Shown here: piece after piece, positions 8,743 through 17,950 of the stretch | How the letters are laid out: each line of letters opens with the position of its first letter | Numbering within the stretch: position 1 is the stretch's first letter | Source of the DNA: Burkholderiales bacterium | Lineage (GTDB): Bacteria; Pseudomonadota; Gammaproteobacteria; Burkholderiales; Casimicrobiaceae | Reading direction: 5' to 3' | Assembly (NCBI GenBank): GCA_025352105.1 | Contig: JANXUB010000005.1 | Coordinates: forward strand, 1 to 32,518 | Length of the DNA stretch: 32,518 nt | Made by a program: the position numbers and the translations under genes | Notes under the pieces: generated by a model | Told to the model about the DNA's origin: nothing | The model's input: only the letters and a program-made list of their open reading frames with translations | The model's database searches: none

Positions 8743-9984
8743 ATGAAATCAAGCTCACTATTCGCCCGCAGCGCAGCAGTTCTAGCCGTGCTCCCGCTCT
8801 CGCTGGCGGTCAATCACGCGCTGGCGCAGACGGCCAACGTCACGCTGTATGGCGTCGTTGATGTTGGCGTGCAAAACGTCACCGGCGTCAAGGGCGGCAG
8901 CATCACGCAAGTGGCCAGCGGCATCATGGAAGGCTCACGTTGGGGGCTGCGTGGTACGGAGGATTTGGGCGGCGGTTACAAGGCCACTTTCGTGCTCGAA
9001 AATCGCTTTGAAGCGGACACGGGCTCGTTGTCAAATCGCACGATTTCGGGCAATCAGTTGCCGGATCGCTTTCTCGCTGGCCTGCCACCTGCTGTGCAAG
9101 CCGCGCTCAACGGCGCGGTCGGCACCTCGCTCGGCGTGAACTTGCCCGGTCGCTTATTTGATCGACAGGCTTTTGTTGGTGTGATCACGCCGTTTGGCGC
9201 GGTGCTTGTGGGCCGTCAGTACACCCCGGCGTTCGAAATAACCAATCGTTTTGATGCATTCGCCAATGCGACCGCCGCCTCGCCCGGCCAGATTTCCGGC
9301 ATCCCGGCCGGCGTAGATATTCGCGAGAGCAATTCGATCCTGTATCGCATCGAATTAAACGGCTTCTTCGGTACGGGCTATTACGCGTTCGGCGAGAGCT
9401 CTTCGGGCACCAAGAACGGTCGTCTGGTCGGCATCAACGGCGGCTATCAGTCCGGCCAGTTTGGTGCCGGTGTGGGCTACAACGAGCGTACCAACAGCGC
9501 GGGGCAGAAGTCGCTCAACACGCTGGCCGCAGGTGCCAACTACAATGCCGGGTTCGTGAACCTCTTCGGGCTGTTTGCTTCCATCAAGGAGCCGAATGGC
9601 TCATCCGCGCCTGAATTGCGTGCTGGCCTCATCGCTGGCGGCGTGCCAGCAACATTGGTCGACAGTGGCATCCTGCCGCGCTTCATGCAAAACGCCAAGC
9701 TTTATCACGTTGGAGCGCGCATCCCGTTGGGAGTATCGACCATCACCATTGGCTATTCGCGCTTTGATGATCGTCGCGCGACTAACGCCGATTCCGAGTC
9801 CTACGGCATTGCCTTCACCTATCCGTTCTCGAAGCGCACGGATGTCACGCTCGCCGTCACCCAAGTCAACAACAATGCCAACGGGCAGGCATTGGCCGGT
9901 GGTAACGGTTTCCTTGGCGGCGTGACGGCGTTTGGTGGCAAGGATTCGACGTCAACCCAGTTCTCTCTGCGTCACAAGTTCTAA
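8743..9984 (+). CDS. Gram-negative porin (Burkholderiales type)
   Basis: Signal peptide ending ALAQ, 'NVTLYGVVDVGVQNVTG', 'SRWGLRGTEDLGGGYKATFVLENRFEADTG', C-terminal 'TQFSLRHKF'; aaggagg RBS just upstream. Confidence 0.97.
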   Translation: MKSSSLFARSAAVLAVLPLSLAVNHALAQTANVTLYGVVDVGVQNVTGVKGGSITQVASGIMEGSRWGLRGTEDLGGGYKATFVLENRFEADTGSLSNRTISGNQLPDRFLAGLPPAVQAALNGAVGTSLGVNLPGRLFDRQAFVGVITPFGAVLVGRQYTPAFEITNRFDAFANATAASPGQISGIPAGVDIRESNSILYRIELNGFFGTGYYAFGESSSGTKNGRLVGINGGYQSGQFGAGVGYNERTNSAGQKSLNTLAAGANYNAGFVNLFGLFASIKEPNGSSAPELRAGLIAGGVPATLVDSGILPRFMQNAKLYHVGARIPLGVSTITIGYSRFDDRRATNADSESYGIAFTYPFSKRTDVTLAVTQVNNNANGQALAGGNGFLGGVTAFGGKDSTSTQFSLRHKF

Positions 9985-10015
9985 GTTCGACTCAGCACAG
10001 CAAGGCACACATCTT

Positions 10016-10056
10016 CAGGCCGCAGTCGCTCAGAGCGACGCGGCCTTTTTCTTTTT
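10016..10056 (+). terminator. Rho-independent terminator of the porin gene
   Basis: aggccgcagtcgctcagagcgacgcggcctttttcttttt: long GC stem plus T tract. Confidence 0.93.
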
Positions 10057-10125
10057 CGTTGCCGGAGTGCCTCGTTGCCCCGACTGGAAAGATGTCGCGC
10101 CCGCCGCGCCCCTTAAAATAGCCCG

Positions 10126-10746
10126 ATGGATGATATCATTTACAAAATCGCGGTCAACGCGATTCCGCTCTTGCTCGCGATTACGCTGCACGAGGCTGCG
10201 CACGGTTACGCAGCGCGCGTGTTTGGCGATCGCACCGCTGAAATGCTTGGGCGCATTTCGCTCAATCCGATCAAGCACATTGATTGGGTCGGCACGGTTG
10301 CCGTACCCGCGCTGACGCTCGCGATTGGCGGTTTCTTTTTCGGCTGGGCCAAACCGGTGCCGGTGAACTTCGATAATTTGCGCAACCCCAAACGCGACAT
10401 GATCTGGGTCGCGGCCGCTGGACCCGCCGCTAATTTGGTGATGGCCATCGGCTGGGCAATCATCCTGAAGCTGTCCGATATGTCGGCAATCGATGCAATC
10501 GCGCGTGCCGGTGTAGCGTGGAACGTCGGCCTCATGGTGCTCAATCTGCTTCCGATATTGCCGCTGGACGGCGGTCGCATCGTTGCCGGTTTGTTGCCGC
10601 AACAGCTCTCGTACAGCTATTCGCGTATGGAGCCTTACGGTTTATTTATCGTGCTTGGCCTTGCCGTCGCGGGCATCCTCGGCACGATTTTGTCGCCGCT
10701 GTATTCAATTACATATCGTGCTTTGGGCGCGTTGGTTGGCCTGTAG
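10126..10746 (+). CDS. Site-2 protease family (M50) membrane metalloprotease
   Basis: HEAAH motif in 'LLAITLHEAAHGYAARVFGD', 'NLLPILPLDGGRI', multiple TM segments. Confidence 0.95.
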   Translation: MDDIIYKIAVNAIPLLLAITLHEAAHGYAARVFGDRTAEMLGRISLNPIKHIDWVGTVAVPALTLAIGGFFFGWAKPVPVNFDNLRNPKRDMIWVAAAGPAANLVMAIGWAIILKLSDMSAIDAIARAGVAWNVGLMVLNLLPILPLDGGRIVAGLLPQQLSYSYSRMEPYGLFIVLGLAVAGILGTILSPLYSITYRALGALVGL

Positions 10747-10749
10747 CTT

Positions 10750-11952
10750 ATGTTTAAAGATCGCGTTCTCTCCGGCATGCGCCCCACGGGTTTCATGCAC
10801 ATCGGCCACTATCACGGTGCGCTCAAAAACTGGATCAAGCTGCAATCCGATTTCGAGTGCTTTTATTTCGTAGCCGACTGGCATGCGTTGACGAGCCACT
10901 ACGATGACCCGCGTGTAATTGAGACGTCCACGTTCGACATGGTCACCGATTGGCTCGCGGCTGGGCTCGACCCGAATCAATCCACGATCTTCCTGCAAAG
11001 TCAGGTTCCTCAGCATGCGGAACTCTCCTTGCTGCTTGGCATGATCACGCCGCTCGGCTGGTTGGAGCGCGTGCCAACGTATAAAGAGCAGCAGGAAAAT
11101 CTTAAAGAAAAAGACCTCACGACGTACGGTTTTCTCGGGTATCCGCTCATGCAAACGGCAGACATCGTCGTCTATCGTGCCAACAAGGTTCCGGTGGGCG
11201 AAGATCAGGTGTCGCATCTCGAAATCAGCCGCGAAATCGCGCGCCGCTTCAATCACATTTATGGCCGCGAACCGGGTTTTGCGGAGAAGGCAGAGGTCGC
11301 AATCAAGAAGCTCGGCGGCAAGGTCGGCAAGCAGTATCAGGCCTTGAAAGTGGCGTTTAATCAGGACGGCAACACCGAGGCCCTTGAGCAGGCGAAAGCG
11401 CTCGTGATGGCTGCGGGCTCAATCTCGAATGCTGAGAAAGAAACCCTGCTCGGCTTCCTCACGGGCGCACGCAAAACGATCCTGCCAGAACCGCAGGCGC
11501 TCTTGACGCCAACATCCAAAGTCATCGGACTCGATGGCCGCAAAATGAGCAAGAGCTACGGCAACGGCATCGATCTGCGCGAAACCCCTGCGTCGGTCGA
11601 GCAGAAGGTTCGCCGCATGCCAACTGATCCGGCGCGTGCGCGTCGCAATGATCCGGGCAATCCCGACAAGTGCCCCGTGTGGACGCTGCATCAGGTCTAT
11701 TCGAGCGAAGCGACAAAAGCTTGGGTACGGCAGGGCTGCACCACGGCGGGCATTGGCTGCCTCGAATGCAAGCAGCCGGTCATTGACGCGATCAACGCTG
11801 AACTCGCCCCGATGCAGGCGCGGATCAAGGAGATTGAAGCGAACCCTGGCTACGTGAAAGAAGTGCTGCACGATGGTTGCGCCAAGGCGCGTCGCGTGGC
11901 GGAAGAGACTATGCTTGATGTGCGTGCAGCGATGGGGCTGGCGAAGGTTTAG
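10750..11952 (+). CDS. trpS: Tryptophan--tRNA ligase
   Basis: 'VLSGMRPTGFMHIGHYHGAL', 'GRKMSKSYGNGIDL' (KMSKS), 'GYPLMQTADIVVYRANKVPVGEDQVSHLE'. Confidence 0.98.
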   Translation: MFKDRVLSGMRPTGFMHIGHYHGALKNWIKLQSDFECFYFVADWHALTSHYDDPRVIETSTFDMVTDWLAAGLDPNQSTIFLQSQVPQHAELSLLLGMITPLGWLERVPTYKEQQENLKEKDLTTYGFLGYPLMQTADIVVYRANKVPVGEDQVSHLEISREIARRFNHIYGREPGFAEKAEVAIKKLGGKVGKQYQALKVAFNQDGNTEALEQAKALVMAAGSISNAEKETLLGFLTGARKTILPEPQALLTPTSKVIGLDGRKMSKSYGNGIDLRETPASVEQKVRRMPTDPARARRNDPGNPDKCPVWTLHQVYSSEATKAWVRQGCTTAGIGCLECKQPVIDAINAELAPMQARIKEIEANPGYVKEVLHDGCAKARRVAEETMLDVRAAMGLAKV

Positions 11953-11982
11953 GCAAGCGCAGAATAATTCGTATGCTTGCTG

Positions 11983-12064
11983 TACCGGCGGAGGCCGGTA
12001 TCCACGCCCTCATCCCAATCAACCCTTTGCTGCGGGCGTGGGCCCCGGCCTCCGCCGGGGTGGC
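11983..12064. repeat. REPIN-like pair of inverted REP sequences
   Basis: Left arm accggcggaggccggtatccacgccc, right arm gggcgtgggccccggcctccgccgggg, ~24-nt spacer. Confidence 0.85.
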
Positions 12065-12135
12065 ATTTCGGCGGTCGACCTTAGCGTACGTGTTTTGCGG
12101 GACGTACATTCCCGAAAAGTAACGAGGAGGAAATC

Positions 12136-12660
12136 ATGAAGTCATTCGTTGATTATTTGAGCCAGTACGCCGCGTATCACCGCGACAAACGGAACATTGC
12201 GACGCACTTCGTGGGCATTCCGATGATTGTTGCGGCGGTGGTGATTTTGTTGTCTCGACCAGTGTTCATGCATGCTGACGGCGTGGCGATTTCACCTGCA
12301 CTTTTTGGCGTTGCCTTGACCGCGTTGTTCTATGTGAAGCTCGACATTCGTTTTGGTGTCGCGATGACGGCGTTTCTGCTCGCGTGTTTGTGGCTCGGGC
12401 AATGGTTTGCCGTGCAGAGCACCATGAACTGGCTGGTCGCTGGAATCGGCCTGTTCGTTGTCGGCTGGGTGTTTCAGTTTGTCGGCCACTACTACGAAGG
12501 CAAAAAGCCCGCGTTTGTCGATGACATCATGGGCCTTGCCATTGGGCCGATCTTCGTTGCCGCCGAGCTCGCGTTCGAGCTGGGCTTGCGTAAAGACGTC
12601 GAAGATGCAGTCGTCGCCCGCGTTGGGCCAACCCGTATCCGGCAGATGAAAGCCGCGTGA
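12136..12660 (+). CDS. Mpo1-like (DUF962/YGL010w family) membrane protein
   Basis: 'SFVDYLSQYAAYHRDKRNIATHFVGIPMIVAAVVILLSRP' and 'WVFQFVGHYYEGKKPAFVDDIMGLAIGPIFVAAE'; gaggagg RBS. Confidence 0.95.
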   Translation: MKSFVDYLSQYAAYHRDKRNIATHFVGIPMIVAAVVILLSRPVFMHADGVAISPALFGVALTALFYVKLDIRFGVAMTAFLLACLWLGQWFAVQSTMNWLVAGIGLFVVGWVFQFVGHYYEGKKPAFVDDIMGLAIGPIFVAAELAFELGLRKDVEDAVVARVGPTRIRQMKAA

Positions 12661-12698
12661 TGCCCGTTCCCGCAAAACAAAAATAACTGTCTGAAGTA

Positions 12699-13586
12699 TT
12701 GATGGATGTAGTCACCGCAACGCCACCCGAAGTCGCCCCTGAAGTCGCCGCCGTCGTCGAACACGCGTTAGCCAAAATTTACGGCCAGCCGTTCGGCGAG
12801 ATGCCGAAGGATCTCTACATCCCGCCGGAAGCGCTGGAGGTGTTTCTCGACGCATTCGAAGGGCCGCTTGACCTGCTGCTCTATCTCATCCGCAAGCAGA
12901 ATCTGAACATTCTTGACATCCCGATGGCGGCGCTCACGCGACAGTATCTGGACTATGTCGAAAAGATGAAGTCATCGCAGCGATTTGAGCTGGCTGCCGA
13001 ATACCTGTTGATGGCCGCGATGCTGATCGAAATCAAATCGCGCATGCTGCTGCCGCGTCCGCCGGTGACCGCCGAGGAAGAGGTTGATCCGCGCGCAGCT
13101 CTGGTCAAGCGCCTGCTCGAATACGAACAAATGAAGCTCGCCGCAGCGGGTCTGGATGACCTGCCGCAGGCTGAGCGTGACTATGCCATCGTGCAGGTTA
13201 TCTTTGAAAAACAGACGTCCATGCGCATGCCTGACGTCGAGCCGGACGACCTGCGCCGTGCTTGGGGCTGGATTCTGGCGCGGGCCAAGCTCAATAAAAC
13301 TCACCTTATTTCGCGCGACGAGCTCTCCGTCCGGGCGCGCATGAGTTATCTGCTGAGGAGGCTCAAACCGGGCTTGCATGTAGAATTCGCACAACTGTTT
13401 GAGGAAACGGCGACCGTACCCTTGGTTGTTGTCACCTTCCTCGCGATTCTTGAGTTAGCGCGCGAACGACTGATCTCGGTCGCGCAAACCGAACCCTTTA
13501 GCCCCATTTACGTGCAACTCGCCGGTGACGGTGGAGTGATGGTTGCGGCCACCGGCACAAATGCGGCGAATGACGAAGCGGCGTAG
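12699..13586 (+). CDS. scpA: Segregation and condensation protein A
   Basis: 'LDAFEGPLDLLLYLIRKQNLNILDIPMAALTRQYLDYVEKM' and 'AAEYLLMAAMLIEIKSRMLLP'. Confidence 0.97.
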   Translation: MMDVVTATPPEVAPEVAAVVEHALAKIYGQPFGEMPKDLYIPPEALEVFLDAFEGPLDLLLYLIRKQNLNILDIPMAALTRQYLDYVEKMKSSQRFELAAEYLLMAAMLIEIKSRMLLPRPPVTAEEEVDPRAALVKRLLEYEQMKLAAAGLDDLPQAERDYAIVQVIFEKQTSMRMPDVEPDDLRRAWGWILARAKLNKTHLISRDELSVRARMSYLLRRLKPGLHVEFAQLFEETATVPLVVVTFLAILELARERLISVAQTEPFSPIYVQLAGDGGVMVAATGTNAANDEAA

Positions 13587-13664
13587 CACTTTTTCACTGC
13601 TTTTTCGTTTTTAGGGGCGTTCGCAATGGCGTTATCCATTGCCCATCAACCATAGAGCCCTTCA

Positions 13665-14378
13665 TTGGACGAACTCACCCACGCGAAACGCGTACTGGAA
13701 ACGGTCTTGCTGGCCAGCCACGAGCCGCTTCCGCTCGACGAAATTGTCAAAGTTTTTGATCCTCCGGTGCCCACCGAAACGGTGCGCCTGTTGCTGGCCG
13801 ATCTCACCGCTGAATGGAAAGAGCGCGGCAGCATCGAGCTCACGCAGGTCGCCTCTGGTTACCGGTTTCAGACGCGTACCGAGATGCAGATCAACATTGA
13901 TCGCCTGACGCCGCAAAAGCCGCCGAAATATTCTCGCGCCGTGATGGAGACGCTTGCGATCATCGCGTATCGCCAACCCGCCACGCGCGGTGAGGTTGAG
14001 GCGATTCGCGGCGTGGCCGTGTCGACCAACATCCTGAAAGCGCTCGAAGATCGCGGCTGGGTCGAGGTGATCGGCCACAAGGACACGCCGGGTCGTCCGG
14101 CGCTCTACGCCACGACCAAAGAATTTTTGAATGACCTGAGCCTACGCTCGTTATCCGAACTGCCGCCGCTGGCTGACCTTGATGCGCACCCCGCGCTTGA
14201 GCTGCCGGAAGTGCCGCATGAGCCGGTGTATCCCGAGCAGGGGCGCATCGACACGTCGCCTGCTGAATTGACCGATGCTGCGGCGCTGGTTGCCGCCACC
14301 GAAACGCTGGACGATGAGTTGTTCGAAGTTCCCCCTGGAGAGACCATGATTCCCCCCACATCCCCGACCGTTCACTAA
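13665..14378 (+). CDS. scpB: Segregation and condensation protein B (probable TTG start)
   Basis: 'KPPKYSRAVMETLAIIAYRQPATRGEVEAIRGVAVSTNILKALEDRGWVEVIGHKDTPGRPALYATTKEFL'; follows scpA. Start codon uncertain. Confidence 0.95.
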   Translation: MDELTHAKRVLETVLLASHEPLPLDEIVKVFDPPVPTETVRLLLADLTAEWKERGSIELTQVASGYRFQTRTEMQINIDRLTPQKPPKYSRAVMETLAIIAYRQPATRGEVEAIRGVAVSTNILKALEDRGWVEVIGHKDTPGRPALYATTKEFLNDLSLRSLSELPPLADLDAHPALELPEVPHEPVYPEQGRIDTSPAELTDAAALVAATETLDDELFEVPPGETMIPPTSPTVH

Positions 14379-14380
14379 AG

Positions 14381-16813
14381 ATGAATGACATGCACGATTC
14401 CGACGCTGGTAATTTTGATGATCACGAACCGGGGGATGTGAACGGCAACGTCGATCCAGCGTACGCGAAGAAGATGAAGCAGGGGGCGCAGGGGGCTCAG
14501 GGTGCCAGAGCGCCACGAGCTGATCGCCCAGCAGGTAACCAGAACGGACGACCCGCTAGACCGCCTCGGCAGCCGCGCCCTCCACGCGCTGCGCCACCGG
14601 ATGGCTTGACGCAGGATATGCAGGTGGTTCAAGCAAATAGCGATGGACAGTTATTAGAGACCGCGCAAAGCGCGTCCGATGCGCCGGGCGAGATGCAAGT
14701 GAGGCCAACCCGCCCCCCGCGTGAGCCACGTCAGCCGCGCCCACCGCGTGAACCCCGCGTTCAGCGTCCTCCAAGAGCCGAAGCCGCTGTTGGCGCAGAT
14801 GGCGTTGCCTATGCGGAGGGTGCAGCCTTCGTCGCTAACGACGGCGCTGCCGGCATCGATGGCGATCATTCAACCAACGCGGGCGCTACGGATGCAGCAC
14901 CGGCAGTGCCTGGCTCGGGCCAGGAGCGCAATGAACGCGGCCCACGTCGCAACCGCCGAGGTGGTCGTGGACGCAATGCACGATCGGGCCCAGATGATCG
15001 CAATGGCCCGCGCCAACTGCGCCAGCCCTATCCTGTCTACGATCCTAACGCTTCAGCAACTTCGGGCGAAGCCGGCCCAGACGCAGCATTTGCAGGCGTC
15101 GACGGCGAACATTCAACCGCCACACCGCGCATCACCAACTGGGTGCTCGACGATGCCGGCGATGGTTCGGCTGCGTTTGGCCCCAATCCGGGCGCGTTCG
15201 GCGACCCGAGCCGCCCGATGGATCGCTCGGCGCGACGCAACCGCAATCATCGCGAAAAGCGGGCCCAGAGCGCGCCGCCGGTTCGGATCGGGCAAGGCCC
15301 GCGTGACCGAATGATTCAACCCGCCGTTGCGATGTTCGACGACGAAGGCAACGCTATTGAGCCTGCGGAAACTGAAATCGTTTCTGGCGTCAACGATCAG
15401 GGCGAACGCGATGGCGAACGTCTGCACAAAGTCCTCGCGCAGCAGGGGCTAGGCTCGCGCCGCAACATGGAGGCGCTGATCGAGCGCGGTGAAGTGGACG
15501 TCAATGGCGTCAAAGCGCGCGTCGGTCAGATCGTCAATGAACAGGATCGGGTTCACGTCAACCGCCGCAAGGTCACGGTCAAGCTTGGAGACGACAACCC
15601 CCGCATCCTGATTTATCACAAGCAATCCGGCGAAATCGTCAGCCGTGATGATCCCGAGCAGCGCGACACCGTGTTTGATCGTCTGCCACGGCCTGATCAC
15701 GGCAAGTGGGTTGCAGTCGGTCGTCTCGACTACAACTCCGAAGGCCTGATGCTGTTCACCACGTACGGTGAACTCGCCAATCGTTTCATGCATCCGCGCT
15801 ACGAAATTCTGCGTGAGTATTCGGTGCGCACTTTGGGTGAACTGACGCCCGAGCAAGAGGATGCCCTGATGGACGGCATCGAGCTTGACGATGGCCCGGC
15901 GCGGCTGTTGTCACTGGATCGCATTGATCGTGACAGCGACGCCGCCAATCACTGGTATCGCGTGACATTGAACGAAGGCCGTAACCGCGAAGTGCGGCGC
16001 ATGTTTGAGCACATGGGCCTCGTCGTCAGCCGCCTGATTCGCACGACCTACGGCTGCGTGCAAATGCCGTCGTGGCTCAAGCGCGGGCAAACGAAATTGC
16101 TCGATGAAGCCGAGACGTTTGAGATCCTCGAATCGGTCGGTTTGCGCTCCAAGAAAAAGCTCGAAAAAGCCGCGCGATTCGGCGGTCGAAATCGTATTCC
16201 GCAACAACCGCTCGGCCCGATGCGCTCGGCGACCGAGCACGAAGCCATCTACAACCCGACGACGACTGATGCGGGCGCCGGGCAGGGGCGAGGTGGCCGT
16301 CGACAGGGCGGTCGTGGCGGCGCAGGCGCCGGCCAAAACGGGCGCGGCGGACCGCGTTTCCGTACGGGTATGGGCGGTGGCAACGCGATGCCCGCGCCGT
16401 TGCAACAACAGCAATTTCCCGGCTTTGGCGGTGCAACAGAAATGCAGCCCGTCGGCCGCCGTCAGCGCACACCGGGCAACAAAGTCAAACGTGGGGCCAA
16501 TGGCGAGGTCAACGGCAACGTCGCACCGGGTTATCGTGGTGGTGGCGGTGGCGGCGGAAATGCTGGCAATGTGGCTGTCACGGGCCGTGGCGGGAGCGGC
16601 AACGCCCGTGGCGGACGCGGCGGCGGTCGCAACGGCGCGAATGCGGGGAACGGCGGTAACGCTGGCTACCCTCAGGCTGGCGGTAACGTGCCGGCCGGCG
16701 GTGCTGAGGCCAAGCGGGGGCGCCGTCGTCGGGGTCGCGGGCCGGGGGCGGGCGCTGCGCCACGGACTGACGGCGGTGCGCCAAGCGCGCCGCCGATGCC
16801 AGACTTCGAATAG
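14381..16813 (+). CDS. rluB: 23S rRNA pseudouridine synthase RluB-like, with long disordered N- and C-terminal extensions
   Basis: S4 domain 'ERLHKVLAQQGLGSRRNMEALIERGEVDVNG', catalytic 'GRLDYNSEGLMLFTTYGELANRFMHPRYE', 'LNEGRNREVRRMFEHMGLVVSRLIRTTYG'; scpA-scpB-rluB order. Confidence 0.95.
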   Translation: MNDMHDSDAGNFDDHEPGDVNGNVDPAYAKKMKQGAQGAQGARAPRADRPAGNQNGRPARPPRQPRPPRAAPPDGLTQDMQVVQANSDGQLLETAQSASDAPGEMQVRPTRPPREPRQPRPPREPRVQRPPRAEAAVGADGVAYAEGAAFVANDGAAGIDGDHSTNAGATDAAPAVPGSGQERNERGPRRNRRGGRGRNARSGPDDRNGPRQLRQPYPVYDPNASATSGEAGPDAAFAGVDGEHSTATPRITNWVLDDAGDGSAAFGPNPGAFGDPSRPMDRSARRNRNHREKRAQSAPPVRIGQGPRDRMIQPAVAMFDDEGNAIEPAETEIVSGVNDQGERDGERLHKVLAQQGLGSRRNMEALIERGEVDVNGVKARVGQIVNEQDRVHVNRRKVTVKLGDDNPRILIYHKQSGEIVSRDDPEQRDTVFDRLPRPDHGKWVAVGRLDYNSEGLMLFTTYGELANRFMHPRYEILREYSVRTLGELTPEQEDALMDGIELDDGPARLLSLDRIDRDSDAANHWYRVTLNEGRNREVRRMFEHMGLVVSRLIRTTYGCVQMPSWLKRGQTKLLDEAETFEILESVGLRSKKKLEKAARFGGRNRIPQQPLGPMRSATEHEAIYNPTTTDAGAGQGRGGRRQGGRGGAGAGQNGRGGPRFRTGMGGGNAMPAPLQQQQFPGFGGATEMQPVGRRQRTPGNKVKRGANGEVNGNVAPGYRGGGGGGGNAGNVAVTGRGGSGNARGGRGGGRNGANAGNGGNAGYPQAGGNVPAGGAEAKRGRRRRGRGPGAGAAPRTDGGAPSAPPMPDFE

Positions 16814-16919
16814 CGCGATTCGCGGGCGATGACGAGGCGGAACCGCCCCGCTGCCGCACTCAAATCGCCTGCTCATTGCATCGGCTTGGATGAACCGGGG
16901 ACATTCGCTTCGATGCAAG

Positions 16920-17035
16920 CAGCTTTTCGCTAGAAGCGCCGCTGCTTTGGGGCTAACGCCAATAATCGTTTAAAGTCGATTATTGATGATTCGAGCCTCT
17001 AGCCCCAATGAAACGGTCGATTCAGCGCAAAGCTG
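16920..17035. repeat. Copy B of the ~116-bp near-symmetric palindromic intergenic element (possible structured RNA)
   Basis: CAGCTTTT...TTGGGGCTA...AATAATCG-tttaaagt-CGATTATT...TAGCCCCAA...CAGCGCAAAGCTG; same spacing as copy A. Confidence 0.75.
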
Positions 17036-17042
17036 AATTTTT
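17020..17042 (+). terminator. Hairpin plus T-tract terminator
   Basis: attcagc-gcaaa-gctgaat followed by tttt, between convergent rluB and the FAH-family gene. Confidence 0.7.
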
Positions 17043-17053
17043 GGTCAGAAGCC

Positions 17054-17860
17054 TCAAACTACCTTGACCGTGATATCCGGCAGTTTTTCGATCTTGCCGA
17101 CCATGACGTCGCCGCGAACGACGGGCCCCACATTTTCGGGCGTCCCCGAATAAATGATGTCGCCCGCCATCAGCTCGAACGCCTCCGACAATTTGCTGAT
17201 TTGTTCGGCCACGTTCCAGATCATTTGCTGCAAATCAGCGCTCTGTTTGACCTTGCCGTTCACGTACAGCTCAATCTTGCCGCGCGTGAAATGTCCCGTG
17301 TCTTCAACGCGGTGAATGGGGCCGATTGGCGCTGATTTGTCGAAGCTCTTGCCGATTTCCCATGGCTTCTTTTCGTCGCCCATTGCGCGCTGCAAATCGC
17401 GTCGCGTCATGTCGAGCCCCACTGCGTACCCGAATACATGTTTCAGGGCGTCGGCGGGCGCAATATTGCGACCACCGCTCTGCAACGCGGCAACCAGCTC
17501 AATTTCGTAGTGATAATTTTTGGTCAACGGCGGATAAGGATGATCAACCGTTTGCCCCGGCGGCACGAGCTGAATGGCATCGGTGGGTTTCTGGAAAAAA
17601 AAGGGCGGCTCGCGCGTCGGATCTGAGCCCATCTCGCGCGCATGCGCTGCGTAGTTTCGGCCAATGCAATAGATGCGACGCACCGGAAACACCTGCGAGC
17701 TGCCGACAATCGGAATGGTGGTCGCTGCGACCCGGAACGGTGTTGTCGGCGTCTGCGCCTGGGCGGTCACGCTGGCGCATCCCGCCATAGCAGCACCACC
17801 TCCAAGAACGCCCGCTGTGCCCAGCGATTTCAAGACATCGCGACGTGTTGTTTGGCTCAT
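17054..17860 (-). CDS. Fumarylacetoacetate hydrolase (FAH) family protein with Tat/lipoprotein-like signal
   Basis: 'RIYCIGRNYAAHAREMG', 'YHYEIELVAAL', 'GDIIYSGTPENVGPV'; N-terminus MSQTTRRDVLKSLGTAGVLGGGAAMAGC. Confidence 0.93.
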   Translation of the reverse strand: MSQTTRRDVLKSLGTAGVLGGGAAMAGCASVTAQAQTPTTPFRVAATTIPIVGSSQVFPVRRIYCIGRNYAAHAREMGSDPTREPPFFFQKPTDAIQLVPPGQTVDHPYPPLTKNYHYEIELVAALQSGGRNIAPADALKHVFGYAVGLDMTRRDLQRAMGDEKKPWEIGKSFDKSAPIGPIHRVEDTGHFTRGKIELYVNGKVKQSADLQQMIWNVAEQISKLSEAFELMAGDIIYSGTPENVGPVVRGDVMVGKIEKLPDITVKVV

Positions 17861-17905
17861 GCTGAGATCTCCTTATCAAGCGCTGGAAGAATACTCCGCA
17901 AAAAT

Positions 17906-17933
17906 AAAAACGGACACCGAAGTGCCCGTTTTT
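17906..17933. terminator. Bidirectional hairpin terminator
   Basis: aaaaacggacaccgaagtgcccgttttt. Confidence 0.85.
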
Positions 17934-17950
17934 GCGCGTCGTTGATCGAA

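Noticed and set aside
11909-12109. 66-aa minus-strand ORF with 'TPAEAGAHARSKGLIGMRAWIPASAGT'
   Set aside because: This peptide is the translation of the REPIN-like repeat, a known source of spurious annotations.
13623-13642. gcaatgg-cgttat-ccattgc hairpin before scpB
   Set aside because: Could be an attenuator, but it is small and isolated; scpA-scpB spacing is otherwise ordinary.
15911-16918. 335-aa minus-strand ORF
   Set aside because: Antisense to rluB; low-complexity Ala/Thr/Arg shadow of the Gly/Arg-rich tail.
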